DNA of 64,000 nucleotides, taken from positions 18,517 through 82,516 of the forward strand of contig JAISKB010000026.1 of the NCBI GenBank assembly GCA_031261085.1, given 5' to 3'. Position 1 is the stretch's first letter. Every line of letters starts with the position of its first letter. Source of the DNA: Christensenellaceae bacterium. Lineage in GTDB: Bacteria; Bacillota; Clostridia; Christensenellales; CAG-138. The notes below the pieces were generated by a model that had not been told where the DNA came from, made no database searches, and saw only the letters and a list, made by a program, of their open reading frames with translations. Positions 53,450-62,837 of this stretch are shown piece by piece. A program made the position numbers and the translations under genes.

Positions 53450-54802
53450 TTATTTGTTCACCGCGCCCGCGCGGAATTGGCACGAATCTTCGCCGTCCTT
53501 GCCCTTATACAGGCCGGGAACCGCCGCGTATACGGCGGCGCAGCGCACAAGGTCTTCCTTCCAGATAATCTCGTTGGGGGCGTGCGCCTGCGACTCGGCG
53601 CCGGGGCCAAAGCCCACGCAGGGTATGCCGTAGCGGCCCTGTATGGCCACGCCGTTGGTCGAAAAAGTCCACTTATCGGTTAAGGGGCGGTTGCGCAGGT
53701 GCAGGGAACCGGGGTTGCCCACGCGCTTTTCGCCATAGAGCGCCTTGTGCGCATCCACCAGTGCCTGCACATGCGGCGCGGTCTCCTTGTTTATCCAGGT
53801 GGGGAAGTAGCACTCGGTTTCGTATACCAAACCCGTCCACGCGGGGCGGTCGTACATATACATGGTGACCTCGGCGCCATATTGCTTGCAGGCGGGTAAA
53901 TCCGCGATTTCCTGCAGGCAGGATTCCCACGTTTCGCCGGCGGTCATGCGGCGATCCAGCGAGATGGAGCAGGAATCCGCCACGGCGCAGCGGGAGGGGG
54001 AGGTGAAGAAAATCTGCGAGGTGGTTACGGTGCCGCGGCCCAAAAAGCGCGCGTCCTCATAGTGCTCCGGGTTAAACTTCGGGTCGAGCATCTTGGCCAG
54101 GCCCTTTATGGCGTCGCCCGCTTCGTAGCCGTTTTCGTTGAGCGCCTTCACTTCTTTTAAAATATCCGCCATCTTGTAGATGGCGTTGTCGCCCCGCTCG
54201 GGCGCGGAGCCATGGCAGGATATGCCCTTAACATCCACGCGAATCTCCATGCGGCCGCGGTGCCCGCGGTAAATGCCGCCATCGGTCGGCTCGGTGGAAA
54301 TTACAAATTCCGGCGTGAGGCCGTCTTTTTGGTGTATATACTGCCAGCACAGGCCATCGCAATCCTCTTCTTGCACGGTGGCCGTCACCAGCACGGTTAT
54401 ATCATCGGGGATGAGCGAAAGGTCCTTCATAATCTTTGCGCCATATACGGCGGATACGATGCCGCCCTCCTGGTCGGAGCCGCCGCGCCCGCCTATCTCA
54501 TCGTCGTTTTCGTAGCCCTTATATGGGTCGAACTTCCAGTTGGATAGGTTGCCCACGCCCACGGTATCGATATGGCCATCGTAGGCGATAAGCCGGGGGC
54601 CGTGGCCCATATAGCCCAGCGCGTTGCCCTGCGGGTCGATTTCGGCCCGGTCGAAGCCCAGCTTTTTCATCTCTTCTATGGTGCGCTTAATAACGCCCTC
54701 CTCCTCGCAGCTCTCGCTGGGGATGGCGATAAGGTCGCGCAGGAAACGGGTCATTTGGGGCAAATAGCCTTGCGCCGCTTTGTTGATTGCATCGAAGTCC
54801 AT
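53450..54802 (-). CDS. ygeY: YgeY family selenium metabolism-linked hydrolase
   Basis: 450-residue zinc-dependent M20 peptidase-like enzyme. [14 protein letters not shown] holds the first metal His/Asp pair, [18 protein letters not shown] and [14 protein letters not shown] supply further ligands and the catalytic Glu, and [17 protein letters not shown] closes the site. In this family the reaction is hydrolysis of an amide in the purine-degradation route; it is annotated as selenium-linked because of its constant neighbours. It sits 39 bases after the regulator gene. Confidence 0.93.
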   Translation of the reverse strand: MDFDAINKAAQGYLPQMTRFLRDLIAIPSESCEEEGVIKRTIEEMKKLGFDRAEIDPQGNALGYMGHGPRLIAYDGHIDTVGVGNLSNWKFDPYKGYENDDEIGGRGGSDQEGGIVSAVYGAKIMKDLSLIPDDITVLVTATVQEEDCDGLCWQYIHQKDGLTPEFVISTEPTDGGIYRGHRGRMEIRVDVKGISCHGSAPERGDNAIYKMADILKEVKALNENGYEAGDAIKGLAKMLDPKFNPEHYEDARFLGRGTVTTSQIFFTSPSRCAVADSCSISLDRRMTAGETWESCLQEIADLPACKQYGAEVTMYMYDRPAWTGLVYETECYFPTWINKETAPHVQALVDAHKALYGEKRVGNPGSLHLRNRPLTDKWTFSTNGVAIQGRYGIPCVGFGPGAESQAHAPNEIIWKEDLVRCAAVYAAVPGLYKGKDGEDSCQFRAGAVNK

Positions 54803-54841
54803 GGGTAGCTCCTCTCTTTTTTGTGCGGTTGCTGCTTTGGG

Positions 54842-55483
54842 TTAGACGTTATCGTTGTTGGCGTCCAGGTAGGAATAGAGCGTATATTTGCTTATGCCAA
54901 AATACTTGGCTATTTTATCGCCGCTTTTGGTGATGAGCATGGCCCCCGCTTCGTTTAAAAACGCGATGGCCTTTACCTTTTCATCCTTGTTCATCATGGC
55001 CACCGGCTTGCCGATAATCCGCACGGATTGCTCCAGCAGCTCATCGAGAAGCTCGTTCACGTTGGTGGGTATGTGCTCGGGCTCGCTGCCTATGCCGCCC
55101 GTTTGCACGATGGCGTTTACCACGGACTGCGCCATCATGAGGTCGGTAAGGTCGTAGTTGATGCAGAATATGCCGCTGACGGTGCCGTCTTCATCTTTGA
55201 TATATACGGAGCTGGATCGGAGAATGCGCCCATCCCGCGTTTGGGTCAGATAGTTGTAGTGATCCGGCAGGTCGCGCCGGCCCTTGCGCACGGCCTCCAG
55301 CACGATGTGGCTGGGCCCCGCCTTGGCGTCGCGCCGCGACACATGCCCATTCTCTATGCAGGCAATGGTGTTCTCCGGGTCGTCACCCGCAAGGTCGTGT
55401 ATAACCACCTCGCAGTTTTTACCAAATTGCAGCGCAAGCGCGTTTGCAACGCGCGTGAGCAGTTCCAGCGTGTCCCTTCGCAT
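54842..55483 (-). CDS. YheO-like PAS/HTH transcriptional regulator
   Basis: 213-residue regulator with an N-terminal YheO-like PAS sensor (about residues 1-130, including FGKNCEVVIHDLAGDDPENT and GIFCINYDLTDLMMAQ) and a C-terminal helix-turn-helix (about 165-213, IAFLNEAGAMLITKSGDKIA, then YFGISKYTLYSYLD). Relatives include DauR, which responds to a small metabolite. The ATG at 55483 has GAGGAGG upstream. It is first in regulator-ygeY-ygeW and divergent from ssnA, so it is the obvious candidate for control of both purine operons. Confidence 0.87.
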   Translation of the reverse strand: MRRDTLELLTRVANALALQFGKNCEVVIHDLAGDDPENTIACIENGHVSRRDAKAGPSHIVLEAVRKGRRDLPDHYNYLTQTRDGRILRSSSVYIKDEDGTVSGIFCINYDLTDLMMAQSVVNAIVQTGGIGSEPEHIPTNVNELLDELLEQSVRIIGKPVAMMNKDEKVKAIAFLNEAGAMLITKSGDKIAKYFGISKYTLYSYLDANNDNV

Positions 55484-55560
55484 TACGACCTCCTCATCAG
55501 CCCCGAATAGGTGGGGAGGCATAGTTGCATACGCCAAACGCCCACAGGTTTTCCATTTCT

Positions 55561-55588
55561 ATGATACCACATCCGCACTGAATTTCAA
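55561..55588 (-). promoter_or_regulatory. promoter of regulator-ygeY-ygeW operon
   Basis: Minus strand TTGAAA (55583-55588), 16-bp spacer, TATCAT (55561-55566). Confidence 0.65.
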
Positions 55589-55649
55589 TAGCTCTCCAAA
55601 AAGTTTTTCGTTTTAGCTAAAAATTTTTTTATATATTTATGAATGCCTA

Positions 55650-55679
55650 TTGAAAAGCCTGCTGCGGCTATGATAAAAT
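55650..55679 (+). promoter_or_regulatory. promoter of ssnA-ygfK-xdh-deoC operon
   Basis: TTGAAA (55650-55655), 18-bp spacer, TAAAAT (55674-55679). Transcription should start near 55686, putting a leader of about 165 bases before ssnA. Confidence 0.6.
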
Positions 55680-55682
55680 AAA

Positions 55683-55774
55683 GACGGTCAAACATGTATC
55701 CAAACATGGCCGTAAGGGAGTGCTTTGCGCGCGGGCTATCACAACTGTCAAACTGTGATGGCGCGCGTTTTTTC
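55683..55774 (+). ncRNA. candidate cis-regulatory leader RNA with terminator, upstream of ssnA
   Basis: The start of the transcript can form a small hairpin region (ACGG..CCGT closing AAACATGTATCCAAACATG, which contains AAACATG twice). It is followed by AAGGGAGTGC and a strong intrinsic terminator: GCGCGCGGGCTATCACA pairs with TGTGATGGCGCGC and is followed by six T, ending 80 bases before the ssnA start. A terminator between promoter and gene implies regulated read-through. It does not match a riboswitch class I know; a protein-dependent antiterminator or regulator-binding leader is the alternative. Confidence 0.5.
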
Positions 55775-55853
55775 TTAACTATACTATCTCTTTATTATTG
55801 CGCATATACGCATCTTTCAGCACACATACAAACCGCAAGGAGGTAACGCAGCT

Positions 55854-57185
55854 ATGTATCTAATTGCAAACGGCATCGCAATCACGCGGGATGGCGCCAT
55901 GCCCTATGTAAAAAACGGCGGTGTCGCGGTGGAAGGCACCACCATCATCGAGGTAAACGAAACCGATGCGCTAAAGGCCAAGTACCCCCAGGCAGAATAC
56001 ATCGATGCGCGGGGCATGGTGATTATGCCGGCGTTCATCAACGCGCATTCGCATATATACAGCGCGCTGGCGCGGGGGCTTAGCATAAAGGGGCATAACC
56101 CCACCAACTTTTACGAAATACTCAACGGCATGTGGTGGAAGCTGGACCGCAGCCTCACCCTGGAGGATACCCGCCGCAGCGCCTACACCACCTATATCGA
56201 CTGCATCAAAACCGGCTGCACTACCCTGTTTGACCACCACGCGAGCTATGGCGAAATAGAGGGCAGCCTGCTTGCCATCGAAGAGGTGGCAAAGGAGCTG
56301 GGCGTGCGCACCTGCCTGTGCTACGAGGTGAGCGACCGCGACGGCGAGGCCAAGTGCGACGCCGCCATACGCGAAAACGGCGATTTTATCCGCCGCTGCG
56401 AGCAGCGGAAGGATCCTATGGTAAAGGCCATGTTCGGCGGCCACGCGCTGTTCACTCTATCCGATAAAACCTTCGAAAAGATGGTGAGGGAGAACGATGG
56501 CAAAACCGGCTACCACATACATGTGGCCGAGGGGTTAAACGACGTATACGATTCCCTGCGCAAATATGGCACCCGCAGCGTAAACCGCCTGCTCCAGCAT
56601 GGCATATTGGGCCCCAAAACGCTGCTGGGCCACTGCATACACATCACCCCCGCCGAAATGGACATCATAAAAGAAACCGACACCATGGTGGTTAACAATC
56701 CCGAATCCAACATGGGCAACGCGGTGGGCTGTTCCCCCATACTGCCCATGCTCGCCAAGGGCATTTTGGTGGGTATGGGCACCGATGCCTACACCTTCGA
56801 TATGCTGGAGAGCTTAAAGGCGGGCCTCACCATACAGCGGCACAACGCCTGCCTGCCCAACGTGGCCTGGGGCGAGGTGACGGATATGCTGTTTAAAAAC
56901 AACCGCCAAATCGCGGGGCGCTACTTCCCGCTGGAGCTGGGCGTGCTAAAATCCGGCGCGGCGGCCGATGTAATCGTGATGGATTACAAGCCATTTACCC
57001 CGCTTAACGCCGGCAATATCGATGGCCATATGATATTTGGCATGACGGGCCGCCAGTGCGAAACCACCATGTGCAACGGCCGCCTGCTTATGCGGGATAG
57101 AAAGCTCATAGGCATCGATGAAGAAGCCATAAACGCCCGCACGATGGAAGCCGCCCAAAAGCTTTGGGCGCGCCTGAATGGCTAA
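55854..57185 (+). CDS. ssnA: putative aminohydrolase SsnA
   Basis: 443-residue amidohydrolase of the SsnA family. Metal motifs: NAHSHIYSALARG near residue 60, GYHIHVAEG, LLGHCIHITP, and MGTDAYTFDMLES with the catalytic Asp. In E. coli and gut anaerobes ssnA belongs to the purine-catabolic cluster, where it is likely a deaminase of a purine or ring-opened product; the exact substrate is not settled. The ATG at 55854 has AAGGAGG upstream. First gene of ssnA-ygfK-xdh-deoC; 34 bases to ygfK. Confidence 0.93.
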   Translation: MYLIANGIAITRDGAMPYVKNGGVAVEGTTIIEVNETDALKAKYPQAEYIDARGMVIMPAFINAHSHIYSALARGLSIKGHNPTNFYEILNGMWWKLDRSLTLEDTRRSAYTTYIDCIKTGCTTLFDHHASYGEIEGSLLAIEEVAKELGVRTCLCYEVSDRDGEAKCDAAIRENGDFIRRCEQRKDPMVKAMFGGHALFTLSDKTFEKMVRENDGKTGYHIHVAEGLNDVYDSLRKYGTRSVNRLLQHGILGPKTLLGHCIHITPAEMDIIKETDTMVVNNPESNMGNAVGCSPILPMLAKGILVGMGTDAYTFDMLESLKAGLTIQRHNACLPNVAWGEVTDMLFKNNRQIAGRYFPLELGVLKSGAAADVIVMDYKPFTPLNAGNIDGHMIFGMTGRQCETTMCNGRLLMRDRKLIGIDEEAINARTMEAAQKLWARLNG

Positions 57186-57219
57186 GGCGCCAATCACCCA
57201 TATTTAGGAGGATACCAGC

Positions 57220-60186
57220 ATGAGCGAACGCATGACCCCCATACCCTTTGCGCAACTGATGACTTGGCTGTTTGCCGAACACGATAAAACCGGCGCCGCA
57301 TTTGGCGTCACCGCAAAATTCATCAATCCCAGCGCAGGCAAAACGCTGCCCCTCTTTTGCGAAAAGCTCGAAACACCCCTGGGGCCCGCGGCGGGCCCCC
57401 ACACGCAGCTCGCGCAAAACATCATCGCGGCCTATTATGCGGGCAGCCGCTTTTTCGAATTAAAGACCGTGCAAAAGATGGACGGCGCCGAGCTTGCGGC
57501 CTGCATTGCCCGGCCCTGCATATCGGCCGAGGATGAAGGCTACAACTGCGAATGGTCCACCGAGCTGTATGTGCCGCAGGCCTTCGATGAATATGTGAAG
57601 GCGTGGTTTGCCCTGCGGTTTATCGCGCATAAATGGGGGTTGGGCGCGCCAAACGGCTTTGCGTTCAACATCAGCGTGGGATACGACTTAGAAGGCATTC
57701 AAACGCCCAAGATGCAGGCCTTCATCGATGGCATGATCGATGCTTCCGCCACACCCATCTTTAAGGAATGCACAAAGGCGCTTTGCGCGCTGTTCCCCGA
57801 GGACGCCGACTTTGTGCGCGCCACCCCGGCGCGCATCACCAGCGGGGTCACGGTTTCGACCCTGCACGGCTGCCCGCCCGACGAAATCGAGGCCATCGCC
57901 AGCTACCTGCTCACCCAAAAAAAGCTCAATACCTTTGTAAAATGCAACCCCACCATACTCGGGTACGAGTGGTCCCGCGCCCGCTTGGATGCGCTGGGCT
58001 ACGATTATTTATCCTTCGACCGCCATCACTTTGAAGAGGATTTACAATATGCCGATGCGGTGCCCATGTTCCGCCGGCTGCAGAGCCTGGCGCAAAGCGA
58101 GGGGCTGGAATTTGGCCTAAAGCTCTCCAACACCTTCCCGGTGGAGGTGAAGGCGGGGGAGCTGCCCAGCGAAGAGATGTATATGAGCGGCCGGGCGGTA
58201 TTCCCGCTGACCATAGAGATGGCGCGCCGCCTGAGCGCGGAATTTAAGGGCGCGCTCCGGCTTTCCTATTCCGGCGGGGCGGATTATTTCAACATCGAGG
58301 AACTGTTCCGCGCGGGCATATGGCCCATCACCGTGGCCACCACCCTGCTCAAGCCGGGCGGCTACAACCGCATCGCGCAGCTGGCCGCCAAGCTGGTAGG
58401 GACACCTGACTTTAAACCCTTTGCGGGGGTGGATTATACTGCCGTTGCCGCGCTAAGCGACGCCACGCGAACCAGCGCGCACTACCGCAAGGCCATAAAG
58501 CCCTTGCCCAGCCGCAAGCTGCCGCAAAGGGTGCCCCTGTTTGACTGCTTTACCGCGCCCTGCCAGGGCGGCTGCCCCATCGGGCAGGATATACCCGAAT
58601 ATATAGAGCTTTGCGGCAAAGGCGAATACCTTGCCGCGCTCGAGCTCATACTTCAAAAAAACCCGCTGCCATTTATCACGGGCACCATCTGCGCGCACCG
58701 CTGTATGGATACCTGCACCCGCAATTTTTACGAGGAATCGGTGCAAATTCGCGCCACCAAGCTGCAGGCGGCACAGCACGCGTATGACGCGCTGCTGAAA
58801 AATCTGCAGCCGCCCGCCAAAAAATCCGGCCCCAAGGCTGCCATCATTGGCGGTGGGCCGGCCGGCATTGCCGCGGCCTACTTCCTCGCCTGCGCGGGGG
58901 TGCCGGTCACGGTGTTCGAAAAGCAGGCGCGGCCCGGCGGCATCGTGCGCAATGTGATACCCGAATTTCGCATAGCGCACAGCGCCATCGATAAGGATGT
59001 GGAGCTGGCCCGCCGTATGGGCGCGGAATTCATCTGCGGGCAGAAGGCGCCCGGTTTGGCCGAGCTTAAGGCGCAGGGGTATGAATATTTCCTGCTCGCG
59101 GTGGGCGCCGAAAAGCCGAGCGCGCTTTCCATCCCCGGCAACGTCATGAACGTGATCGAATTCTTATACGCGTGCAAAAACGCGCCCGATACGCTTTCGC
59201 CGGGCAGGCATGTGGCCATAGTAGGCGGCGGCAACACCGCCATGGATGCCGCGCGCGCGGCAAAGCGGCTGCCGGGTGTAGAACGGGTGACGCTGGTTTA
59301 CCGCCGCACCAAAAAATATATGCCCGCCGATGCCGAGGAACTGGATTTGGCGATTGCCGACGGCGTGGAGTTTGCCGAGCTGCTATCCCCCGCCAGGCAG
59401 GAGAACGGCGTGCTGCACTGCCACAAGGTGGCGCTGGGCGAGCCGGATGAAAGCGGCCGCCGCCGCCCCGTAGAAACCGGCGAAACAGCGGAGGTCCCCG
59501 CCGATATCGTAATCGCCGCGCTGGGCGAAAAGCTGGATGAAAAGGTGTTTGCCGCCTATGGCGTAACGCTTAACGAAAAGGGGCGCGCGCCCTTCCAAAC
59601 CGGCGCGGTATTCGTTGCGGGGGATGCCCTGCGCGGGCCCGCCACCGTGGTGGAGGCCATCGCCGACGCGGCCGCGTTTGCGAAAGCCGTGCTGGGGCAG
59701 CCGCACGCCTATGACCTGCCCCCCAACGCCGCCCCCGCTTACGAAGCGCTGCTGGCCAAAAAAGGCGTGCTGGCGCACCCTTGCCCGCGCGAAGCCGAGC
59801 GCTGCCTGGGCTGCAACACCGTGTGCGAAACCTGTGTGGGCGTTTGCCCCAACCGCGCCAATGTGGCGGTTTCGGCAGCGGGGCATGCCATGCGTCAAAT
59901 CGTGCATGTGGATTATATGTGCAACGAGTGCGGCAACTGCGCCACCTTCTGCCCCTATTCCAGCCGGCCCTACAAAGATAAGTTCACGCTCTTCGCCAAT
60001 GCGGAGGATTTTGCCGATAGCGAAAACGACGGCTTTATGGTGCTAGACGCAGCAGCCCCCGCCGTGCGCGTGCGCTTAAACGGCGAGGAGGCGAGCTATG
60101 ACCTGAGCAAGAGCAACCCCGCGCTAAACGAGGATGCGGCGCTGCTGATGCGCACCGTTTTGAAGGATTATGCCTATTTGCTGTAG
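57220..60186 (+). CDS. ygfK: YgfK, putative FAD/iron-sulfur oxidoreductase (annotated selenate reductase subunit)
   Basis: 988-residue multidomain flavoprotein. The N-terminal 400 residues include a DHOD/PreA-like FMN region (TLHGCPPDEIEAIASYLL, FVKCNPTILGYEW). From about 440, a GltD-like part starts with cysteines in CFTAPCQGGCPIGQDIPEYI and CAHRCMDTCTR. FAD and NAD(P) sites follow: GGGPAGIAAAYFLA and GGGNTAMDAARAAKRLPG. Near the C-terminus two [4Fe-4S] motifs occur, CLGCNTVCETCVGVCP and CNECGNCATFCPY. It probably passes electrons between NAD(P)H and ferredoxin or the xanthine dehydrogenase; the selenate reductase name is historical. It sits between ssnA and the dehydrogenase gene. Confidence 0.93.
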   Translation: MSERMTPIPFAQLMTWLFAEHDKTGAAFGVTAKFINPSAGKTLPLFCEKLETPLGPAAGPHTQLAQNIIAAYYAGSRFFELKTVQKMDGAELAACIARPCISAEDEGYNCEWSTELYVPQAFDEYVKAWFALRFIAHKWGLGAPNGFAFNISVGYDLEGIQTPKMQAFIDGMIDASATPIFKECTKALCALFPEDADFVRATPARITSGVTVSTLHGCPPDEIEAIASYLLTQKKLNTFVKCNPTILGYEWSRARLDALGYDYLSFDRHHFEEDLQYADAVPMFRRLQSLAQSEGLEFGLKLSNTFPVEVKAGELPSEEMYMSGRAVFPLTIEMARRLSAEFKGALRLSYSGGADYFNIEELFRAGIWPITVATTLLKPGGYNRIAQLAAKLVGTPDFKPFAGVDYTAVAALSDATRTSAHYRKAIKPLPSRKLPQRVPLFDCFTAPCQGGCPIGQDIPEYIELCGKGEYLAALELILQKNPLPFITGTICAHRCMDTCTRNFYEESVQIRATKLQAAQHAYDALLKNLQPPAKKSGPKAAIIGGGPAGIAAAYFLACAGVPVTVFEKQARPGGIVRNVIPEFRIAHSAIDKDVELARRMGAEFICGQKAPGLAELKAQGYEYFLLAVGAEKPSALSIPGNVMNVIEFLYACKNAPDTLSPGRHVAIVGGGNTAMDAARAAKRLPGVERVTLVYRRTKKYMPADAEELDLAIADGVEFAELLSPARQENGVLHCHKVALGEPDESGRRRPVETGETAEVPADIVIAALGEKLDEKVFAAYGVTLNEKGRAPFQTGAVFVAGDALRGPATVVEAIADAAAFAKAVLGQPHAYDLPPNAAPAYEALLAKKGVLAHPCPREAERCLGCNTVCETCVGVCPNRANVAVSAAGHAMRQIVHVDYMCNECGNCATFCPYSSRPYKDKFTLFANAEDFADSENDGFMVLDAAAPAVRVRLNGEEASYDLSKSNPALNEDAALLMRTVLKDYAYLL

Positions 60187-60223
60187 GCTTTGGGTGCGTT
60201 CAAGCAACTTTACCCAAGAAGGT

Positions 60224-60257
60224 CCCGGTGTAAGCGGCAAGCGCCCCTTACCCCGGG
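60224..60257 (+). other. hairpin in ygfK-xdh intergenic spacer
   Basis: CCCGGTGTAAGCGGC pairs with GCGCCCCTTACCCCGGG in a stem of 13-14 pairs with one or two mismatches around an AAGC loop. There is no T-run, and the xdh ribosome site follows closely, so RNA processing or translational control is more likely than termination. Confidence 0.5.
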
Positions 60258-60275
60258 TTTACGGAGGATGATACC

Positions 60276-62828
60276 ATGGCGACTTTCACCGTAAACGGCC
60301 AAGCCGTTACTGTGGAAAAAAATCAAAACCTGCTGCGCTACTTGCGGGATGAGCTTCGGCTCACCTCGGTAAAAGACGGCTGCGCCGAGGGCGCTTGCGG
60401 CACCTGCACCATACTCATCGAGGGCAAGGCGACCAAGTGCTGCGTGCAGCAGACCGACCGTATGCAGGGCAAAACCCTGTGTACCGTAGAGGGCCTTTCC
60501 GATTTTGAAAAGGAAGTTTACACCTATGCGTTTGGCGAGGCTGGCGCGGTGCAATGCGGCTTTTGCATACCCGGCATGGTGCTGTGCGCCAAGGCCCTGC
60601 TCGCGCAAAACCCCGCCCCCACGCACGAGGAGATTCAGCACGCGCTGCGCAACAATATCTGTCGCTGCACCGGCTATGTGAAGATCATAAGGGCCGTGCA
60701 GATTGCCACGGAATTGTTCCAAAGGGGTGAGGTGCCCGCCGCGCCCGATGATTGGAAGGTGGGCGCGCGCGCACACCGCATCGATGTGCGCGAAAAGGTG
60801 CTGGGCTATGGCGAGTATACCGATGATATTTATATGGAGGGCATGCTGCACGCCAGCGCGGTGCGCGCCGCGTACCCACGGGCGCGGGTGCTGGCCATCG
60901 ATACAGGGGCGGCCAAAGCGCTGCCCGGCGTAGCGGGCGTGTTTACCGCCGCCGATATCCCCGGGCTGGTGATGGTGGGCCACTTAAAGCGCGATTGGTT
61001 CGCGCTGGTGCCGGTGGGGGAGGTCACGCATTATTTGGGGGATGCCATCTGCCTGGTGGCCGCTGAAACCCCCGAGATTTTAGCGCAGGCCAAAGCGCTG
61101 GTGCGGGTGGAATATGAGGTGCTCAAGCCGGTGCAGTCCACCGAGGAATCCAGCGCGCAGGACGCGCCGCAGCTGCACCCGGGCGGCAACCTTTTGGCGC
61201 ACAAGCATGTGAGCCGGGGCGACGCGGAGGGGGCCATTGCCCAATCCAGGCATGTGCTGCGGGGCAGCTTCCACACGCCCCATACCGAGCACGCTTTTTT
61301 GGAGCCCGAGTGCGCCGTGGCCTTCCCCAAAGGGGAGGGCATCATGCTGTATACCTCCGATCAGGGCACCTACGATACGCAGCACGAAACCGCGCCCATG
61401 CTGGGGCTTGCCAAAGAGCAGGTGATGGTGGAAAACAAGCTGGTGGGCGGCGGCTTTGGCGGCAAGGAGGACGTGACCGTGCAGCACCATGCCGCGCTGT
61501 GCGCGCTGCTGACCGGGCGGCCCGTTAAATGCAAGCTCACCCGTGCCGAAAGCCTGCTGATACACCCCAAGCGTCACCCCATGGATATGGACTTTACGCT
61601 GGGCTGCGACGAAAACGGCATCATACAGGGCGTGAAGGCAACGGTCACCACGGATACCGGCGCATATGCCAGCCTGGGCGGGCCTGTTTTGGAGCGCGCC
61701 TGCACCCACGCCGCCGGGCCCTATAACTACCAAAATTTCGAAATAGACGGCTATGCCTGGTATACCAACAACCCGCCCGCCGGGGCCTACCGCGGGTTTG
61801 GCGTAACACAAACCTGCTTCGCCATAGAGAGCCTGCTCAACGAGGCCGCCGAAAAGATAGGCATCTCCCCGTGGGAAATACGCTATCGCAACGCGATCCG
61901 CCCGGGGCAGGTGCTGCCCAACGGGCAGATTGTGGATAGCTCCACCGGCCTGGTAGAAACGCTGGAGGCGGTAAAAGGTGCTTACGAAAGCGCCAGGTTC
62001 GCGGGCATCGCCTGCGCGATGAAGAATGCCGGCGTGGGCGTGGGCATACCCGATACCGGCCGCGTGCGGCTGCGCATACAAAACGGGCAGGTAGAAATCC
62101 ATGCCGGGGGGAGCTGCATAGGCCAGGGCCTGGGCACCGTGCTGGTGCAAATCGTGGCCGAAGCCGCCGGCCTTGGGCGGGAGCAGATCGTTTATATCCC
62201 CGCCAACACCGTTACCGCGCCGGATTCCGGCACCACCTCGGGCAGCCGCCATACGCTGATTACTGGCGAGGCCACCCGCCGCGCCTGCCTGCTGTTTAAC
62301 GATGCGCGGCATGGCCGCAGCCTGGCCGAAATGGACGGCGAGGAATATTATGGCTACTACCTGGCTAAAACCGATGCGCTGGGCAGCGACAAGCCCAACC
62401 CCGTGAGCCATGTGGCCTATGGCTATGCTACGCAGGTCGTCATACTGGATGACGAGGGCAGGCTCAGCCGCATCGTCGCCGCGCACGATGTGGGCAAGGC
62501 CATCAATCCGCTTTCGGTAGAGGGGCAAATCGAGGGCGGCGTGGTCATGAGCATGGGGTTTGCGCTCACCGAGCAATATCCGCTGGCGGATTGCAAGCCT
62601 ACCGCCAAATATGGTACACTGGGGCTGTTCAAAGCCAATATGATCCCCAAGATAGATTCCCTTATTGTGGAGCGCCCGGGGTTGTATCTTGCCTACGGGG
62701 CAATCGGCATAGGCGAGATTACCTCCATACCCACCGCGCCCGCCATTGCCGAGGCATATTACCGCTTTGACGGCAAACGCCGCTATGCGCTGCCGCTTGC
62801 CGATACGCCCTACGCAACGAAGAAATGA
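60276..62828 (+). CDS. xdhD: selenium-dependent xanthine dehydrogenase (Fe-S plus Mo domains)
   Basis: 850-residue molybdenum hydroxylase. Residues about 1-150 hold two [2Fe-2S] clusters: CAEGACGTCTIL with a later CC pair, and CGFCIPGMVLCAK with NNICRCTGYVKI. The rest is the molybdopterin-binding part: GGGFGGKEDVTVQHHA, GAYRGFGVTQTCFAIESLL, SCIGQGLGTVLVQI, and GTTSGSRHTLITGEA. Length and fused layout fit the selenium-dependent molybdenum hydroxylase group, with no FAD domain. Selenium would be a labile ligand at Mo, supplied through SelD, and not selenocysteine. An FAD subunit and the maturation genes yqeB/yqeC are not visible in this window. Confidence 0.92.
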   Translation: MATFTVNGQAVTVEKNQNLLRYLRDELRLTSVKDGCAEGACGTCTILIEGKATKCCVQQTDRMQGKTLCTVEGLSDFEKEVYTYAFGEAGAVQCGFCIPGMVLCAKALLAQNPAPTHEEIQHALRNNICRCTGYVKIIRAVQIATELFQRGEVPAAPDDWKVGARAHRIDVREKVLGYGEYTDDIYMEGMLHASAVRAAYPRARVLAIDTGAAKALPGVAGVFTAADIPGLVMVGHLKRDWFALVPVGEVTHYLGDAICLVAAETPEILAQAKALVRVEYEVLKPVQSTEESSAQDAPQLHPGGNLLAHKHVSRGDAEGAIAQSRHVLRGSFHTPHTEHAFLEPECAVAFPKGEGIMLYTSDQGTYDTQHETAPMLGLAKEQVMVENKLVGGGFGGKEDVTVQHHAALCALLTGRPVKCKLTRAESLLIHPKRHPMDMDFTLGCDENGIIQGVKATVTTDTGAYASLGGPVLERACTHAAGPYNYQNFEIDGYAWYTNNPPAGAYRGFGVTQTCFAIESLLNEAAEKIGISPWEIRYRNAIRPGQVLPNGQIVDSSTGLVETLEAVKGAYESARFAGIACAMKNAGVGVGIPDTGRVRLRIQNGQVEIHAGGSCIGQGLGTVLVQIVAEAAGLGREQIVYIPANTVTAPDSGTTSGSRHTLITGEATRRACLLFNDARHGRSLAEMDGEEYYGYYLAKTDALGSDKPNPVSHVAYGYATQVVILDDEGRLSRIVAAHDVGKAINPLSVEGQIEGGVVMSMGFALTEQYPLADCKPTAKYGTLGLFKANMIPKIDSLIVERPGLYLAYGAIGIGEITSIPTAPAIAEAYYRFDGKRRYALPLADTPYATKK

Positions 62829-62837
62829 GGTAAAACG

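Noticed and set aside
60276..62828. CO dehydrogenase or aldehyde oxidoreductase instead of xanthine dehydrogenase
   Set aside because: The fused two-cluster Fe-S plus Mo layout, the length of 850 residues and the ssnA/ygfK neighbours fit the selenium-dependent xanthine dehydrogenase group better; active-loop residues were not decisive by eye, so the substrate still rests on context.
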